A stretch of 64,000 bases of DNA from Sphingobacteriales bacterium (GTDB taxonomy: Bacteria; Bacteroidota; Bacteroidia; AKYH767-A; OLB10), in NCBI GenBank assembly GCA_021299095.1, contig JAJTFW010000011.1:1-64000 (forward strand), given 5' to 3'. Below the pieces are notes generated by a model. The model was not told the origin of the DNA. It saw only the letters and a program-made list of their open reading frames with translations, and searched no databases. Every line of letters starts with the position of its first letter. The first letter of the stretch is position 1. A program made the translations under genes and the position numbers. Of the stretch, positions 18,327 through 27,999 are shown in pieces.

Positions 18327-21038
18327 ATGAATAAAAACATCCTTTTGTCCTTGCTAGGCGTTTTCTTGCTGGTCTCCTCAGCGGTCCAGGCACAATTTCT
18401 ACCGGTGAGTTGCTCCAATTTTTGTGCGCAGAGCATGCGTTACGATTCATCAGCTGCAAATACCTGGCAAATGGACATCCAGTTTCAGTATCCGGGCGTC
18501 CAGGCCATTATCAATTACCCACACGTAAGTGCCATTACCAGCATCAATGGTGATACATTAGGGGTGGCTAGCCTGAACCTCTTCGGTCAGATCTCCAATA
18601 CAACAGCCCAATACAGCGTGCCCATGAATGCCCTTGGGCAGACCTTCAACCCTTTCACGTTTGTCGGCAACATCCATTTTACCTACGACAGTGTTACCTG
18701 TATTTTACCCTATCCCTGCGTTCCAGCGCAAACGTGTAGCTGGACATCCAGTCAAAGTCCGGGTTCGGCGGCTGTGGTTTTCTCGCTTACTTCTGTTTAC
18801 TCAGCCCAAACACATACTGCCTATTGGAGTTTCGGAAACGGAACCAGCGGGCAATCCGCTCCTTATGGCGCGGTTACCGCGCCGTACAACGCTGCGGGCA
18901 CCTACGTGGCCTGTGTGAACATTGTCAACAACACTTCAGGAGTCACCGTGTGCAGCTATTGTGACTCGGTTACGGTCGGGTTCCAGACCAACAATTGCTT
19001 CTTTACCGCTTCCTCCGTACCCGGCACCAATACAGCCTGGACTTTCAGCGGAAGTCCTGCTTACAGCACATCTACGTTGCAATGGTCATTCGGTGATGGC
19101 AGTTCAGGTAGCGGAACATCTCCAAACCACACCTATACCTTGCCCGGTGCCTACACGGTGTGTATGAACGAAGTCAACCCCAACGGGGTAATCGTTTGTA
19201 CGTATTGCGATAGCATCTACGTATCCGGTGTTGGATGCCAGGCCAACTTCACTTACGGCCAACAGGGAAATACGTTCTCCTTCATCCCTGCTGTGAGTGG
19301 CGGACCGGTCAGCAGCTATTCCTGGACTTTTGGCAACGGAACGGGTAGTAACCTGCCATCCGTTACCATGACATACAATGCCCCAGGCATGTACCTCGTA
19401 TGCCTCACCATCACCACGGCTTCAGGTTGTGTCGATTCTGTTTGCCAGATGGTAACGGTTCCCCAAACCTCCACTTGCCAAATCAGCATCATTCCGGATA
19501 CTTCACAAGCCAACAACTATTACTTCCAGGTTAATCCGGCAAGCTTACTCAATACGTATACCTGGTCCTTTGGCGATGGTACGACATCCAATCAACCCTT
19601 CCCCACGCACCAGTATGCCGCTTCTGGAACCTATATCGTATGTGTGACCGAAACCAACCCCAGCGGCGCTGTGGTGTGTTCAACATGTACCGCTCTCACG
19701 GTCGGCGGTGGAGGAGTCAATTGTACCTACTCGGCTTCTCCCATCCAGGGTGTCGCCAATGGCATGACCTTTAGCGCACCTGCGGTTCAGGCGGTCAACT
19801 ACAACTGGAATTTCGGCGATGGCAGCGGACCGGTTGTTTCATCAAGCAACAGTGTTTCCCACGTATTTCCTGGACCCGGTATATACAGCGTATGTTTAAG
19901 CTTGACTCAGGCCGGCAATACGGTTTGTACTTACTGCGACTCAGTGGTGGTGCAGGCGGGATCCAACTGTACGTTCTCATGGGTATCAGGCAACCCTGCC
20001 AACCCCAATTCGCTCCTCTTCTCGGCTTTCGGTTATAACAATGCCACGTACAACTGGACATGGGGCGATGGTACAACCACAAGCACCGCATCAGGTCCAT
20101 CGGTTGTTCATACTTACGCCCAGCCTGGCACCTATCAGGTATGCCTGACCATTACAGCCGGTGGGGCCGTGGTGTGTACCGGATGCCAGACAGTCACAGT
20201 CGGTGGTGTCAGTCCCGGATGCCAGGCGAATTTCGTCAGCGTCAGTGTCGGATTGCAGGCCTATTTCATCGATCAGTCGGTGCTTGCATCTAACACACCC
20301 ACATCTTACAACTGGACGTTTGGTGACGGCAACAGCAGCACACTGCAGTTCCCGAACCACCAATACAGCAATCCGGGCTGGTACAATGTCTGTTTGATGG
20401 TGATGAACGGCAACTGCACCTCAACGTACTGCGACTCCATCCTGATCGATACATCAAGTGTATCCCCTGTGGTTTGCAACTCCTATTTCGTTTTCACCCA
20501 GACCAATCCGTATAATATCATCGCGGTGAATCTGGCCAGCGGATTCAACCCTATGTTCAATTGGGATTTCGGCGACGGAACGACATCCAATCAAGCCTAT
20601 CCCACGCACCAGTATGCTTCTACCGGCAACTATCTCATCTGCCTCACCGTGAGTGATGCCTCAGGATGTAGCGATACCTATTGCGACACGCTTGGCGTCG
20701 ATTCGGCCGGGAACATCGTGTACCGAGGAGCCACTGCCGGATTCTTCCTCAATGTATTACCCCCCAACCAGCTTACAGGAACACCCGAGCAAACCGAGCT
20801 CGATGCGCATGTATATCCTGTTCCCACCACCGCGCTGCTCAACATCCGCCTCGACCGAAATCCTACTCCGGGTTCACGCAGTGTACTCCGTAGCATTGAT
20901 GGACGTTTGATGTTGGATCAGGCACTTACCGACATGCAATCGACACTTGACCTGGGCGCTTTGCAATCAGGCATGTATATACTTGAATTGATAGACGCAG
21001 ACGGACGCAGAACAACACGACCCGTATTGAAGCAATAA
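18327..21038 (+). CDS. Multi-PKD-domain surface protein with T9SS C-terminal sorting domain
   Basis: Eight recognisable PKD cores (e.g. WSFGDGTTSNQPFPTHQYAASGTYIVCVT); CTD AHVYPVPTTALLNIRL...SGMYILELIDADG. Confidence 0.88.
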   Translation: MNKNILLSLLGVFLLVSSAVQAQFLPVSCSNFCAQSMRYDSSAANTWQMDIQFQYPGVQAIINYPHVSAITSINGDTLGVASLNLFGQISNTTAQYSVPMNALGQTFNPFTFVGNIHFTYDSVTCILPYPCVPAQTCSWTSSQSPGSAAVVFSLTSVYSAQTHTAYWSFGNGTSGQSAPYGAVTAPYNAAGTYVACVNIVNNTSGVTVCSYCDSVTVGFQTNNCFFTASSVPGTNTAWTFSGSPAYSTSTLQWSFGDGSSGSGTSPNHTYTLPGAYTVCMNEVNPNGVIVCTYCDSIYVSGVGCQANFTYGQQGNTFSFIPAVSGGPVSSYSWTFGNGTGSNLPSVTMTYNAPGMYLVCLTITTASGCVDSVCQMVTVPQTSTCQISIIPDTSQANNYYFQVNPASLLNTYTWSFGDGTTSNQPFPTHQYAASGTYIVCVTETNPSGAVVCSTCTALTVGGGGVNCTYSASPIQGVANGMTFSAPAVQAVNYNWNFGDGSGPVVSSSNSVSHVFPGPGIYSVCLSLTQAGNTVCTYCDSVVVQAGSNCTFSWVSGNPANPNSLLFSAFGYNNATYNWTWGDGTTTSTASGPSVVHTYAQPGTYQVCLTITAGGAVVCTGCQTVTVGGVSPGCQANFVSVSVGLQAYFIDQSVLASNTPTSYNWTFGDGNSSTLQFPNHQYSNPGWYNVCLMVMNGNCTSTYCDSILIDTSSVSPVVCNSYFVFTQTNPYNIIAVNLASGFNPMFNWDFGDGTTSNQAYPTHQYASTGNYLICLTVSDASGCSDTYCDTLGVDSAGNIVYRGATAGFFLNVLPPNQLTGTPEQTELDAHVYPVPTTALLNIRLDRNPTPGSRSVLRSIDGRLMLDQALTDMQSTLDLGALQSGMYILELIDADGRRTTRPVLKQ
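18800..20700 (+). repeat. Tandem PKD-encoding repeats (8 modules)
   Basis: Recurrent Y-x-W-x-(F/W)-G-(D/N)-G ... H-x-Y ... G-x-Y-x-(V/I)-C module. Modules at ~19560 and ~20560 share long near-identical DNA. Confidence 0.8.
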
Positions 21039-21044
21039 CGAATT

Positions 21045-21085
21045 ACAGCGTGAGTTGAGCCTGTCCCATCCAGACAGGACGCTGT
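21045..21085 (+). other. RNA hairpin just upstream of the ECF sigma gene
   Basis: ACAGCGT (21045-21051)/ACGCTGT (21079-21085) outer stem plus CCTGTC (21060-21065)/GACAGG (21073-21078) inner stem; no T-run. Confidence 0.5.
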
Positions 21086-21095
21086 ACCGGCCACC

Positions 21096-21665
21096 ATGCA
21101 ACCACCACGCGCACTGCTGGAAAACTGCCGGAACAATGACCGGAAGGCGCATCACGATTTATACGTGATGTGCTTTCCGCTTTTGTATTCCATCTGCTCA
21201 CGTTACCACATCAACGATGAGGATCGGAAATCCGCACTCAACCTCATTTTTCTCAAGCTGGTTACCAATATGCATGCTTACCTGCACAAGGCCGAGCTTG
21301 TTCCCTTTGAGCAATGGATGCGCCGCATTGCTGTCAATCACGTCATCGACGAATTCAGGCGTCAGAAACGGTATCGCGAAACCATTTTGTTGCATGATGA
21401 AACGCCGGACGAGCATCATCCACTCATAGGCGAAGACCCGGCCGATATCGATATGGATCTGTTGCACCGTGCCCTATCGAGTCTGCCGCCCGCAAGCCGA
21501 ACGGTATTCAACCTCTTTGCCGTTGAGGGCTATCGTCACGAAGAAATATCCAGTATGCTTGGCATCAGCGTTGGCACATCCAAGGCACACGTGTTCAAGG
21601 CTCGCAAACGATTGCAGGAACTCCTGCCCTCGAATTTATCTTATGAAAAACGTATTTTGTCATGA
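21096..21665 (+). CDS. RNA polymerase sigma factor, ECF subfamily
   Basis: Region 2 (FEQWMRRIAVNHVIDEFRRQKR) and region 4 (LPPASRTVFNLFAVEGYRHEEISSMLGISVGTSKAHVFKARKRLQELL). Confidence 0.92.
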   Translation: MQPPRALLENCRNNDRKAHHDLYVMCFPLLYSICSRYHINDEDRKSALNLIFLKLVTNMHAYLHKAELVPFEQWMRRIAVNHVIDEFRRQKRYRETILLHDETPDEHHPLIGEDPADIDMDLLHRALSSLPPASRTVFNLFAVEGYRHEEISSMLGISVGTSKAHVFKARKRLQELLPSNLSYEKRILS

Positions 21666-22975
21666 GTAGTTCATACCCTAACATTCCGGACCCCGGTCAG
21701 TATTGGCCGGAAGCGGAGGCCATGCTCGACGGACATTTCCGTGGCAAGCGACGACGCCGGTTTCTGATTTGGTTCTTCCTATTGATCGGCCTGGTTTCAT
21801 CTTGGATATTCGTTCAGGAACGTGCTTCCGATACACGCGATGCGTTGAAATCTGTTTCCACCGTTCAAAATATTGAGAGCGCATTACCCAGTGAGCAGAA
21901 CGGTGCTGTGTCCGATGATGGTTCAACTGATTATAAAGCGCAGTTGCAATCAGATCAGGAATCACAAAATACAATTACATCCGCTTCAGCTTCGAATGAC
22001 CCGCAACAAATAGCTCAACGCCCCGTCAAACTGTCACCTAATAGAAACACCAAGCCTAGCTTGATTTCAGTACAAACATCCGTCCAACAAAACAGGCAAC
22101 GCAAGGAACCAATCGATCGGAATCAAAACGCAAATCCAAGAGAAGAAAATAAAGCAAGTAAGAATTCAGTTACAGAAGAATTGAACCAATACGAATACAC
22201 TGAAAATAATCAGGTCGACCCAATCGATGAGTGTGAAGATGTAACAGCGAATTTTTATGGCGAAGTCGATCCCGGCTATATCGATCGCAGGCGACTTGAA
22301 GAGACACCATGCCTTTCACCATCACTTAGCGTACAGTGGTTCAACACACGCGGCAATTGGGATATTCGCGTGGGTGCGGGAATCAGCCAGTGGGGCGAAG
22401 AATCCGCTTATAGCCCATACACACGTCAGACGTATACCAATACCAGCTCGGTATGGCAACCCTACAATTATACGCTGGTGGACACAGACAGTGCCTATGT
22501 GTACGGTATGTTGTATTACCAGACATCAAACATTGTTGTAAACGATAGTGTGCTAGTGACCACCACCGACACACTCTACGGATTGCTCCCCGACACGTCA
22601 CTTGCCGGATCCCTGCCCTGTGTGAAGCACACCCTGATTCAGATTCCCATCGAAATCGCCTGGACCCGCCAAATCGGAAAATTCGGAATCGGCATTAGCG
22701 CTGGTATCAGCATCGGCTGGCTGATCCGCTCTACGGGATCGTACCTGCGGGCCGACCAAGCCGGACTGGTGGACTGGAACGGCAAAGGTAGAAGCGGCAT
22801 TTTCATGCAGGCTGGTACTGCACTCGAGTTCAGCTACCGTATCCGTGATCGAATCAGTATCCTGCTTCTGCCTGCAGGAAATACAGCACTCACTTCGGTG
22901 AATGAACCACTCGGATTGAAAAAACGCTACTCGGCCTGGGGCTTGCAGGCAGGATTGCGGTTTGTGTTGGATTGA
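21662..22975 (+). CDS. Candidate dual-membrane-spanning anti-sigma factor (N-terminal TM, polar linker, C-terminal barrel-like domain)
   Basis: ATGA overlap with the ECF gene; short cytoplasmic N-terminus with GKRRRR before one TM (FLIWFFLLIGLVSSWIFV); long Q/N/K-rich linker; C-terminal alternating OMP-like segments ending GLQAGLRFVLD. Confidence 0.6.
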   Translation: MSSSYPNIPDPGQYWPEAEAMLDGHFRGKRRRRFLIWFFLLIGLVSSWIFVQERASDTRDALKSVSTVQNIESALPSEQNGAVSDDGSTDYKAQLQSDQESQNTITSASASNDPQQIAQRPVKLSPNRNTKPSLISVQTSVQQNRQRKEPIDRNQNANPREENKASKNSVTEELNQYEYTENNQVDPIDECEDVTANFYGEVDPGYIDRRRLEETPCLSPSLSVQWFNTRGNWDIRVGAGISQWGEESAYSPYTRQTYTNTSSVWQPYNYTLVDTDSAYVYGMLYYQTSNIVVNDSVLVTTTDTLYGLLPDTSLAGSLPCVKHTLIQIPIEIAWTRQIGKFGIGISAGISIGWLIRSTGSYLRADQAGLVDWNGKGRSGIFMQAGTALEFSYRIRDRISILLLPAGNTALTSVNEPLGLKKRYSAWGLQAGLRFVLD

Positions 22976-23113
22976 GTACTCACTGATCCAGGCTGAGAGG
23001 CCGATTCAGTACGATGAAGCAGCGTAGATATTCAATGTGTGCTTTTCCGTCCTTCACCCTGTTTTGCTTCACTCCAATCTATATTTTTGATCTTATACCT
23101 ACATACCACCACC

Positions 23114-24496
23114 ATGTTGATTAAACAATACCTAAAACACCTGTTTACCTTTCTACTCCTACTCGGCAGTTTAGAAACCTACGCACAAAACAATGCCCTT
23201 GCACTAGACGGAATTGATGATGCGGTCACCGTAAGCGGAGGATCCGGATTGATTACCACAGGCACCGGAATCACCCTCACAACCTGGGTATATCCAACCA
23301 ACCCTGCACCTTCGTTCCCCAATTTCGATGGAATTGCAGGAATTCGGAATAACACCGATGCTGATTTCTACATCCTCCATTTCACACCCACTTCCGTTGA
23401 AGCCCGGTTCCGCAACAGCACCGGAGTGAACTACGACATCGTTGCTCCGGTGATTACACTTAACACCTGGGTTCATCTGGCGCTGACTTATGACGGCACG
23501 ACCTTGAGCCTCTACAAAAACGGAATCCTCAATGCATCTGTTCCAGCTAGTGGAAACATCAGCAACTCGCTGGTTGATTTCCTGGTTGGTAATCAGATTT
23601 TCGGAATCACCAGTTACTGGCTTGCGGGTCGCGTGGATGAAGTGAGTTTATGGAACCGTGCATTACAGGCTTCGGAACTCGCCTGCATTGCTGCCGATGG
23701 AATTGACACGACGAACGCTACCGGACTGAAGCTCTATTACCGCTGCAACCAAGGGGTTGCCGCAGGAAACAACGCCGGAATCACGACACTGCTCAACTCG
23801 GCTCCGGGCGGAACGAACGGATTCCTCAGCGGGTTCGCCATGAATGGAACAGCATCGAATTTCGTTGCAGGTGCTGCAGCTATAACCACTGTCACCCAAT
23901 TCATCTGCCCCGACAGCCTGCTGCTTTTCAATGGTCAATTCGTAACGGCTCCGGGCACCTATTACGATACCTTGTCTACTGCTGCCGGTTGCGACTCCAT
24001 CATTCAACTCAACTTGTTTGCCCTGACAGTAAATACCGGAGTGACGCAAAACGGCAGTAGCCTAACCGCCAACCACACTGGCACGTATTACCAGTGGGTT
24101 GACTGCAACAACAACTTCGCGCCCATTTCCGGTGCAACCGCTAAAACCTTCAACCCCACGGTTCCAGGCAGCTATGCTGTAATCGTCCTGCAGGGTTCTT
24201 GCTACGATACTTCATCCTGCTATACCGTTTCTGCCATCGGTGTGGAGGAGCTAAATCCCGCCTTATTCTCGGTTTATCCCACCGTGACGACGGGCGAAGT
24301 CAACATCCGTGCACAGGGTGCGAACGAACCCTTCACCTTGTACATCAATGACCTGAGCGGTCGCCGTGTGCTGGAGCAGTTTCTGGATCGTTTTGATCAG
24401 CACACCCTCGATATCAGTGCGCTCCCACAGGGCTATTATACACTAGAGCTACGCGGCCGAAATCAGGGAGCGGCCTACCGCCTGCTCAAGCAATAA
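23114..24496 (+). CDS. LamG-domain protein with T9SS C-terminal sorting domain
   Basis: ALALDGIDDAVTVSGG...ITLTTWVYP...WVHLALTYDGTTLSLYKNG...GRVDEVSLWNRAL; CTD FSVYPTVTTGEVNIRA...LPQGYYTLEL. Confidence 0.85.
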   Translation: MLIKQYLKHLFTFLLLLGSLETYAQNNALALDGIDDAVTVSGGSGLITTGTGITLTTWVYPTNPAPSFPNFDGIAGIRNNTDADFYILHFTPTSVEARFRNSTGVNYDIVAPVITLNTWVHLALTYDGTTLSLYKNGILNASVPASGNISNSLVDFLVGNQIFGITSYWLAGRVDEVSLWNRALQASELACIAADGIDTTNATGLKLYYRCNQGVAAGNNAGITTLLNSAPGGTNGFLSGFAMNGTASNFVAGAAAITTVTQFICPDSLLLFNGQFVTAPGTYYDTLSTAAGCDSIIQLNLFALTVNTGVTQNGSSLTANHTGTYYQWVDCNNNFAPISGATAKTFNPTVPGSYAVIVLQGSCYDTSSCYTVSAIGVEELNPALFSVYPTVTTGEVNIRAQGANEPFTLYINDLSGRRVLEQFLDRFDQHTLDISALPQGYYTLELRGRNQGAAYRLLKQ

Positions 24497-24517
24497 CGAA
24501 ACGTCTCATACGCTTGA

Positions 24518-24545
24518 AGGGAGGCCCATCGGGTCTCCCTTTTTT
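24518..24545 (+). terminator. Rho-independent-type terminator
   Basis: AGGGAGGCCC-ATC-GGGTCTCCCT stem (one G-T pair) followed by a T6 run. Confidence 0.8.
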
Positions 24546-24602
24546 GTGCCGATTGGATTCGTTACTTTTACGAACATCACGACTCAACCCATTCACATTC
24601 CG

Positions 24603-27600
24603 ATGCAAAAGAGCAGCTTGTCCCGATTCTTCGTTCTATCTCTTGTACTTCTGATTTCTTCCGCATTCAGTGCGAAAGCCTCCGGAGACACCACCGTGGT
24701 TCAAACCTTCAATTTTGGAAGTACCTCACGGAGCGGGATGTTCCAATTCCCCGATGACACCACCAAGCGGTATGAAAAAATTATCATGCTGTACCGTATG
24801 CGCTGTAAAAATGGCCTGGTGTCAACCTCCACCAACCGCAACCTCGGATGTGGAGAGTGGGATTACAATTGCTACACCTACCTCATCGACTCATCGATGA
24901 CCGATTCCGTAGCGCGCGCTGTATCGGATTATCAGATCAATGGATTTTCAGGTACTACCTTTCAATACACAAGCCAGCCGCAATACAACCTCACGTTCAG
25001 TGAGCAGCAGCAGGTGACCTACACCTCCGTGAATGGAGAAACCTCCGTGTCGCCGGGATCAGGAGCCGCAGTGCTCAATCACCCCTTTGCTACGGGCAGC
25101 CAGTCGGGCCGCATGCAATACCTCTGGACAGCCGCTGAACTTTCAGCAGCCGGCTTCACTGCGGGTGACATCAACGGACTCGGCATCGATCTCGGAAGCT
25201 CTGGCGCCCTGTACCAGAACCTCCGCATCCGCGTCCGCCATACAGCACAGGACAGCCTCAATGCTCTAAGTCCGGAGATTGATGGGTTTACCGAGGTGTA
25301 TTTTCTGAACACCGACTTTCCGGCAAATGGACTTCAGCGATTCAATTTCCATACGCCCTTCAACTGGGATGGCACCTCAAACCTCTTGCTTGAATTCATC
25401 TACACCGGCGTGAGCGGAACGGGATCATGTCTGACAACCGGCGAGCAGATGACCGATACACGCGCACTGGTGAACACCGCCAGCGATGGATACCTTGAGA
25501 CCAGCGGAGGACCAGCGGTTATCGATATTCCGGCTGCAGTTGGCAACAACATTACGGGAGCCATTACCATCGCATTCTGGTGTTATGGCGATACGGCTCG
25601 AATCCCCGCCAACACCAGCATTTTCGAAGCACTTGATGCTGCCGGCCGCCGGCAGTTGAACCTTCACCTACCCTGGTCGAACGGTAGTGTGTATTGGGAC
25701 TGCGGTAACGATGGAACCGGATACGACCGCATCAACAAGGCCGCCACTACGGCCGAAACAGAGGGGCGCTGGAACCACTGGGCTGTGACCAAAGATGTAA
25801 CAACCGGATCCATGAAAATCTACCTCAACGGACAACTTTGGCATTCGGGAACAGGCAATGTCAGGCCCATCTCTATCGCCCAGTTCAAACTTGGCAGATC
25901 GGTCAGCAACAACTACACGTTTTTTGGTGGTATGGATGATTTCTCCGTATGGAATGCGGAATTGACGCAATCACAGGTTCAGGAGATCATGTTCTCGAAT
26001 ATCACAGCTGCTCATCCTGCGTACGCCAACCTCCAAGTGTACTATCCCATGGATAATGCCGGTTCTGGGATACTCGACGATGCAGGCCCTAACGGATACG
26101 ATGCTACGCAATTCGCCATGACCCCGCGCCTGCGCAAAGCCCGTGAGCTTTTCCGAAACTTCAGTCCGATCGCTGAAAGGCCCTACGCCACATTCTACAG
26201 AGGCACCTATACCACCAGCATACAGACCATCCCCAGCTACGATTCCACACTCATTGCTCCAAGCTCAGTGGTTGCACTGGGTACTGACAATGCCAATAAC
26301 TTGATTGCACTTGATACCAATTTCGTTTGGCCGGCCGGAATCTACACCTACACCAGTTCAGAAGCAGGTGTATTGCTGGACTCAGTCCTTGTGTTGGCCG
26401 AAGACAGCATTATCATCGACACCTTATTCTATTATGAGAAACGTCCTGCTAAAGTCGAGCTCATCGATTTTATCACGCCGTACGGCATCGGCCTTGACAT
26501 GGATGGTCTCAACGGTAAGACCTGGGCATTTGACGTGACCGATTACGCGCCTGTGTTGCGCGGCAACAAGTTCATGTCCATGGAAGGAGCGGGCCGAAAC
26601 TCAGAAGACAACGACATCACCTTCCTGTTCATCGAAGGAACTCCGCCCCGCGATGTAATTTCCCTTCAGAACATCTGGCCCAATGGAACCTGGGGTGAAG
26701 TCAACTATGGTCAGATTCTCGCCAACACCTTCTTTGAACCCAGGGAAATCAACCTCTCACCGGATGCCGCTCAATATAAGATCCGTTCCTCCGTAAGCGG
26801 TCACGGTCAGGAGGGCGAATTCATTCAGCGTGTTCACACGCTGCGGATGAACAACAGCGTTAATTTTTCCCGACCGGTATGGAGCGAGTGTGCCACCAAC
26901 CCCATTTACCCGCAGGGTGGAACATGGGTGTATGATCGGGCTGGCTGGTGTCCGGGAGCAGCGGTTGACTTAAAAGAATACGAGCTATCGGCGTACGTCA
27001 CACCTGGACAGACAGTCACCCTCGACCACACCCTGCCCAACGCTACCAATACCGGCGATTCACGCTATCGGATCAACAACCAGCTGATCAGCTATGGCCC
27101 AACCAATTTCAGCCTTGATGCACGTTTGAATTACATCAAATCTCCGACCAACCGTGTTGAGTATACCCGACTCAATCCTGTTTGCAATCAGCCGGTTACC
27201 TTGCCTCAACCCAACTGGCTCAGTTCGAACAGCAGCGAGTTCATTGCTGTTATCAGCAATCCCAACGGAGGAAGTGATCAGTACAGCGGTAACGACACCC
27301 TCATCAATACCTTCAATTACACGGCTGTTTATACTAACTCGCTTGTTGTCGAGGTTCGCACCAACAACAATGGAACACATACGTCCTATTCCCTACGCGA
27401 CAGCCAGGGTAACCTCATCGTCAACCGACTTGGCTTGGCGGCCAATACCGTATACCGCGATACGCTCAACCTGCCCACCGACTGCTACACCTTCTACCTC
27501 AACGATCTCGGCGACGATGGCCTAAGCTGGTGGGCTAATTCGGGGCAGGGCACAGGCTATTGCCGTCTTAAGAACGCCGCTACCGGAGCCATCATCAGGA

Positions 27601-27941
27601 CCTTCAATTCCGATTTCGGCGATAACATCTATCAGCAGTTCACGGTCAATTATGCACTGCCTGTAAACGAACTTCCTGCTGGTGATGCGGGTCCCTTGCA
27701 CCTGTACCCCAATCCGGCATCGACCCAGTTCACTGCGGAGTTCACCTTGCCGTATGCTACATCGGCTGTGTTGGAAGTTCGCAATACGCTTGGACAACTC
27801 ATGCTGAGTCAGGAAGTGAACAGCACCGATCAACTTCAGCGCATTGTGCTGGACGCCGAGCATCTGCAAGCTGGAATGTACACCGTTGCCTTACGGGCTG
27901 GAAACGCCCAGTCGGTACAGCGCATCAGTATTTTCCGCTAA
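24603..27941 (+). CDS. Peptide-N-glycosidase F-related / LamG multidomain protein with T9SS C-terminal sorting domain
   Basis: N-terminal NLGCGEWDYNCYTYL segment of PNGase F-related T9SS proteins; internal LamG (ITIAFWCYGDTARIP...KIYLNGQLW...GGMDDFSVWNAELT); CTD LHLYPNPASTQFTAEF. Confidence 0.72.
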   Translation: MQKSSLSRFFVLSLVLLISSAFSAKASGDTTVVQTFNFGSTSRSGMFQFPDDTTKRYEKIIMLYRMRCKNGLVSTSTNRNLGCGEWDYNCYTYLIDSSMTDSVARAVSDYQINGFSGTTFQYTSQPQYNLTFSEQQQVTYTSVNGETSVSPGSGAAVLNHPFATGSQSGRMQYLWTAAELSAAGFTAGDINGLGIDLGSSGALYQNLRIRVRHTAQDSLNALSPEIDGFTEVYFLNTDFPANGLQRFNFHTPFNWDGTSNLLLEFIYTGVSGTGSCLTTGEQMTDTRALVNTASDGYLETSGGPAVIDIPAAVGNNITGAITIAFWCYGDTARIPANTSIFEALDAAGRRQLNLHLPWSNGSVYWDCGNDGTGYDRINKAATTAETEGRWNHWAVTKDVTTGSMKIYLNGQLWHSGTGNVRPISIAQFKLGRSVSNNYTFFGGMDDFSVWNAELTQSQVQEIMFSNITAAHPAYANLQVYYPMDNAGSGILDDAGPNGYDATQFAMTPRLRKARELFRNFSPIAERPYATFYRGTYTTSIQTIPSYDSTLIAPSSVVALGTDNANNLIALDTNFVWPAGIYTYTSSEAGVLLDSVLVLAEDSIIIDTLFYYEKRPAKVELIDFITPYGIGLDMDGLNGKTWAFDVTDYAPVLRGNKFMSMEGAGRNSEDNDITFLFIEGTPPRDVISLQNIWPNGTWGEVNYGQILANTFFEPREINLSPDAAQYKIRSSVSGHGQEGEFIQRVHTLRMNNSVNFSRPVWSECATNPIYPQGGTWVYDRAGWCPGAAVDLKEYELSAYVTPGQTVTLDHTLPNATNTGDSRYRINNQLISYGPTNFSLDARLNYIKSPTNRVEYTRLNPVCNQPVTLPQPNWLSSNSSEFIAVISNPNGGSDQYSGNDTLINTFNYTAVYTNSLVVEVRTNNNGTHTSYSLRDSQGNLIVNRLGLAANTVYRDTLNLPTDCYTFYLNDLGDDGLSWWANSGQGTGYCRLKNAATGAIIRTFNSDFGDNIYQQFTVNYALPVNELPAGDAGPLHLYPNPASTQFTAEFTLPYATSAVLEVRNTLGQLMLSQEVNSTDQLQRIVLDAEHLQAGMYTVALRAGNAQSVQRISIFR

Positions 27942-27956
27942 GCATCGCTGCAGGAC

Positions 27957-27987
27957 TTGCTTTAGGCTGCGTATAGCCGTACCTTTG
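27957..27987 (+). promoter_or_regulatory. Bacteroidota-type promoter (TTG-N20-TACCTTTG) for the DEAD-box helicase
   Basis: TTG 27957-27959, 20-nt spacer, TACCTTTG 27980-27987. Confidence 0.6.
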
Positions 27988-27999
27988 CCCCATTCCGGC

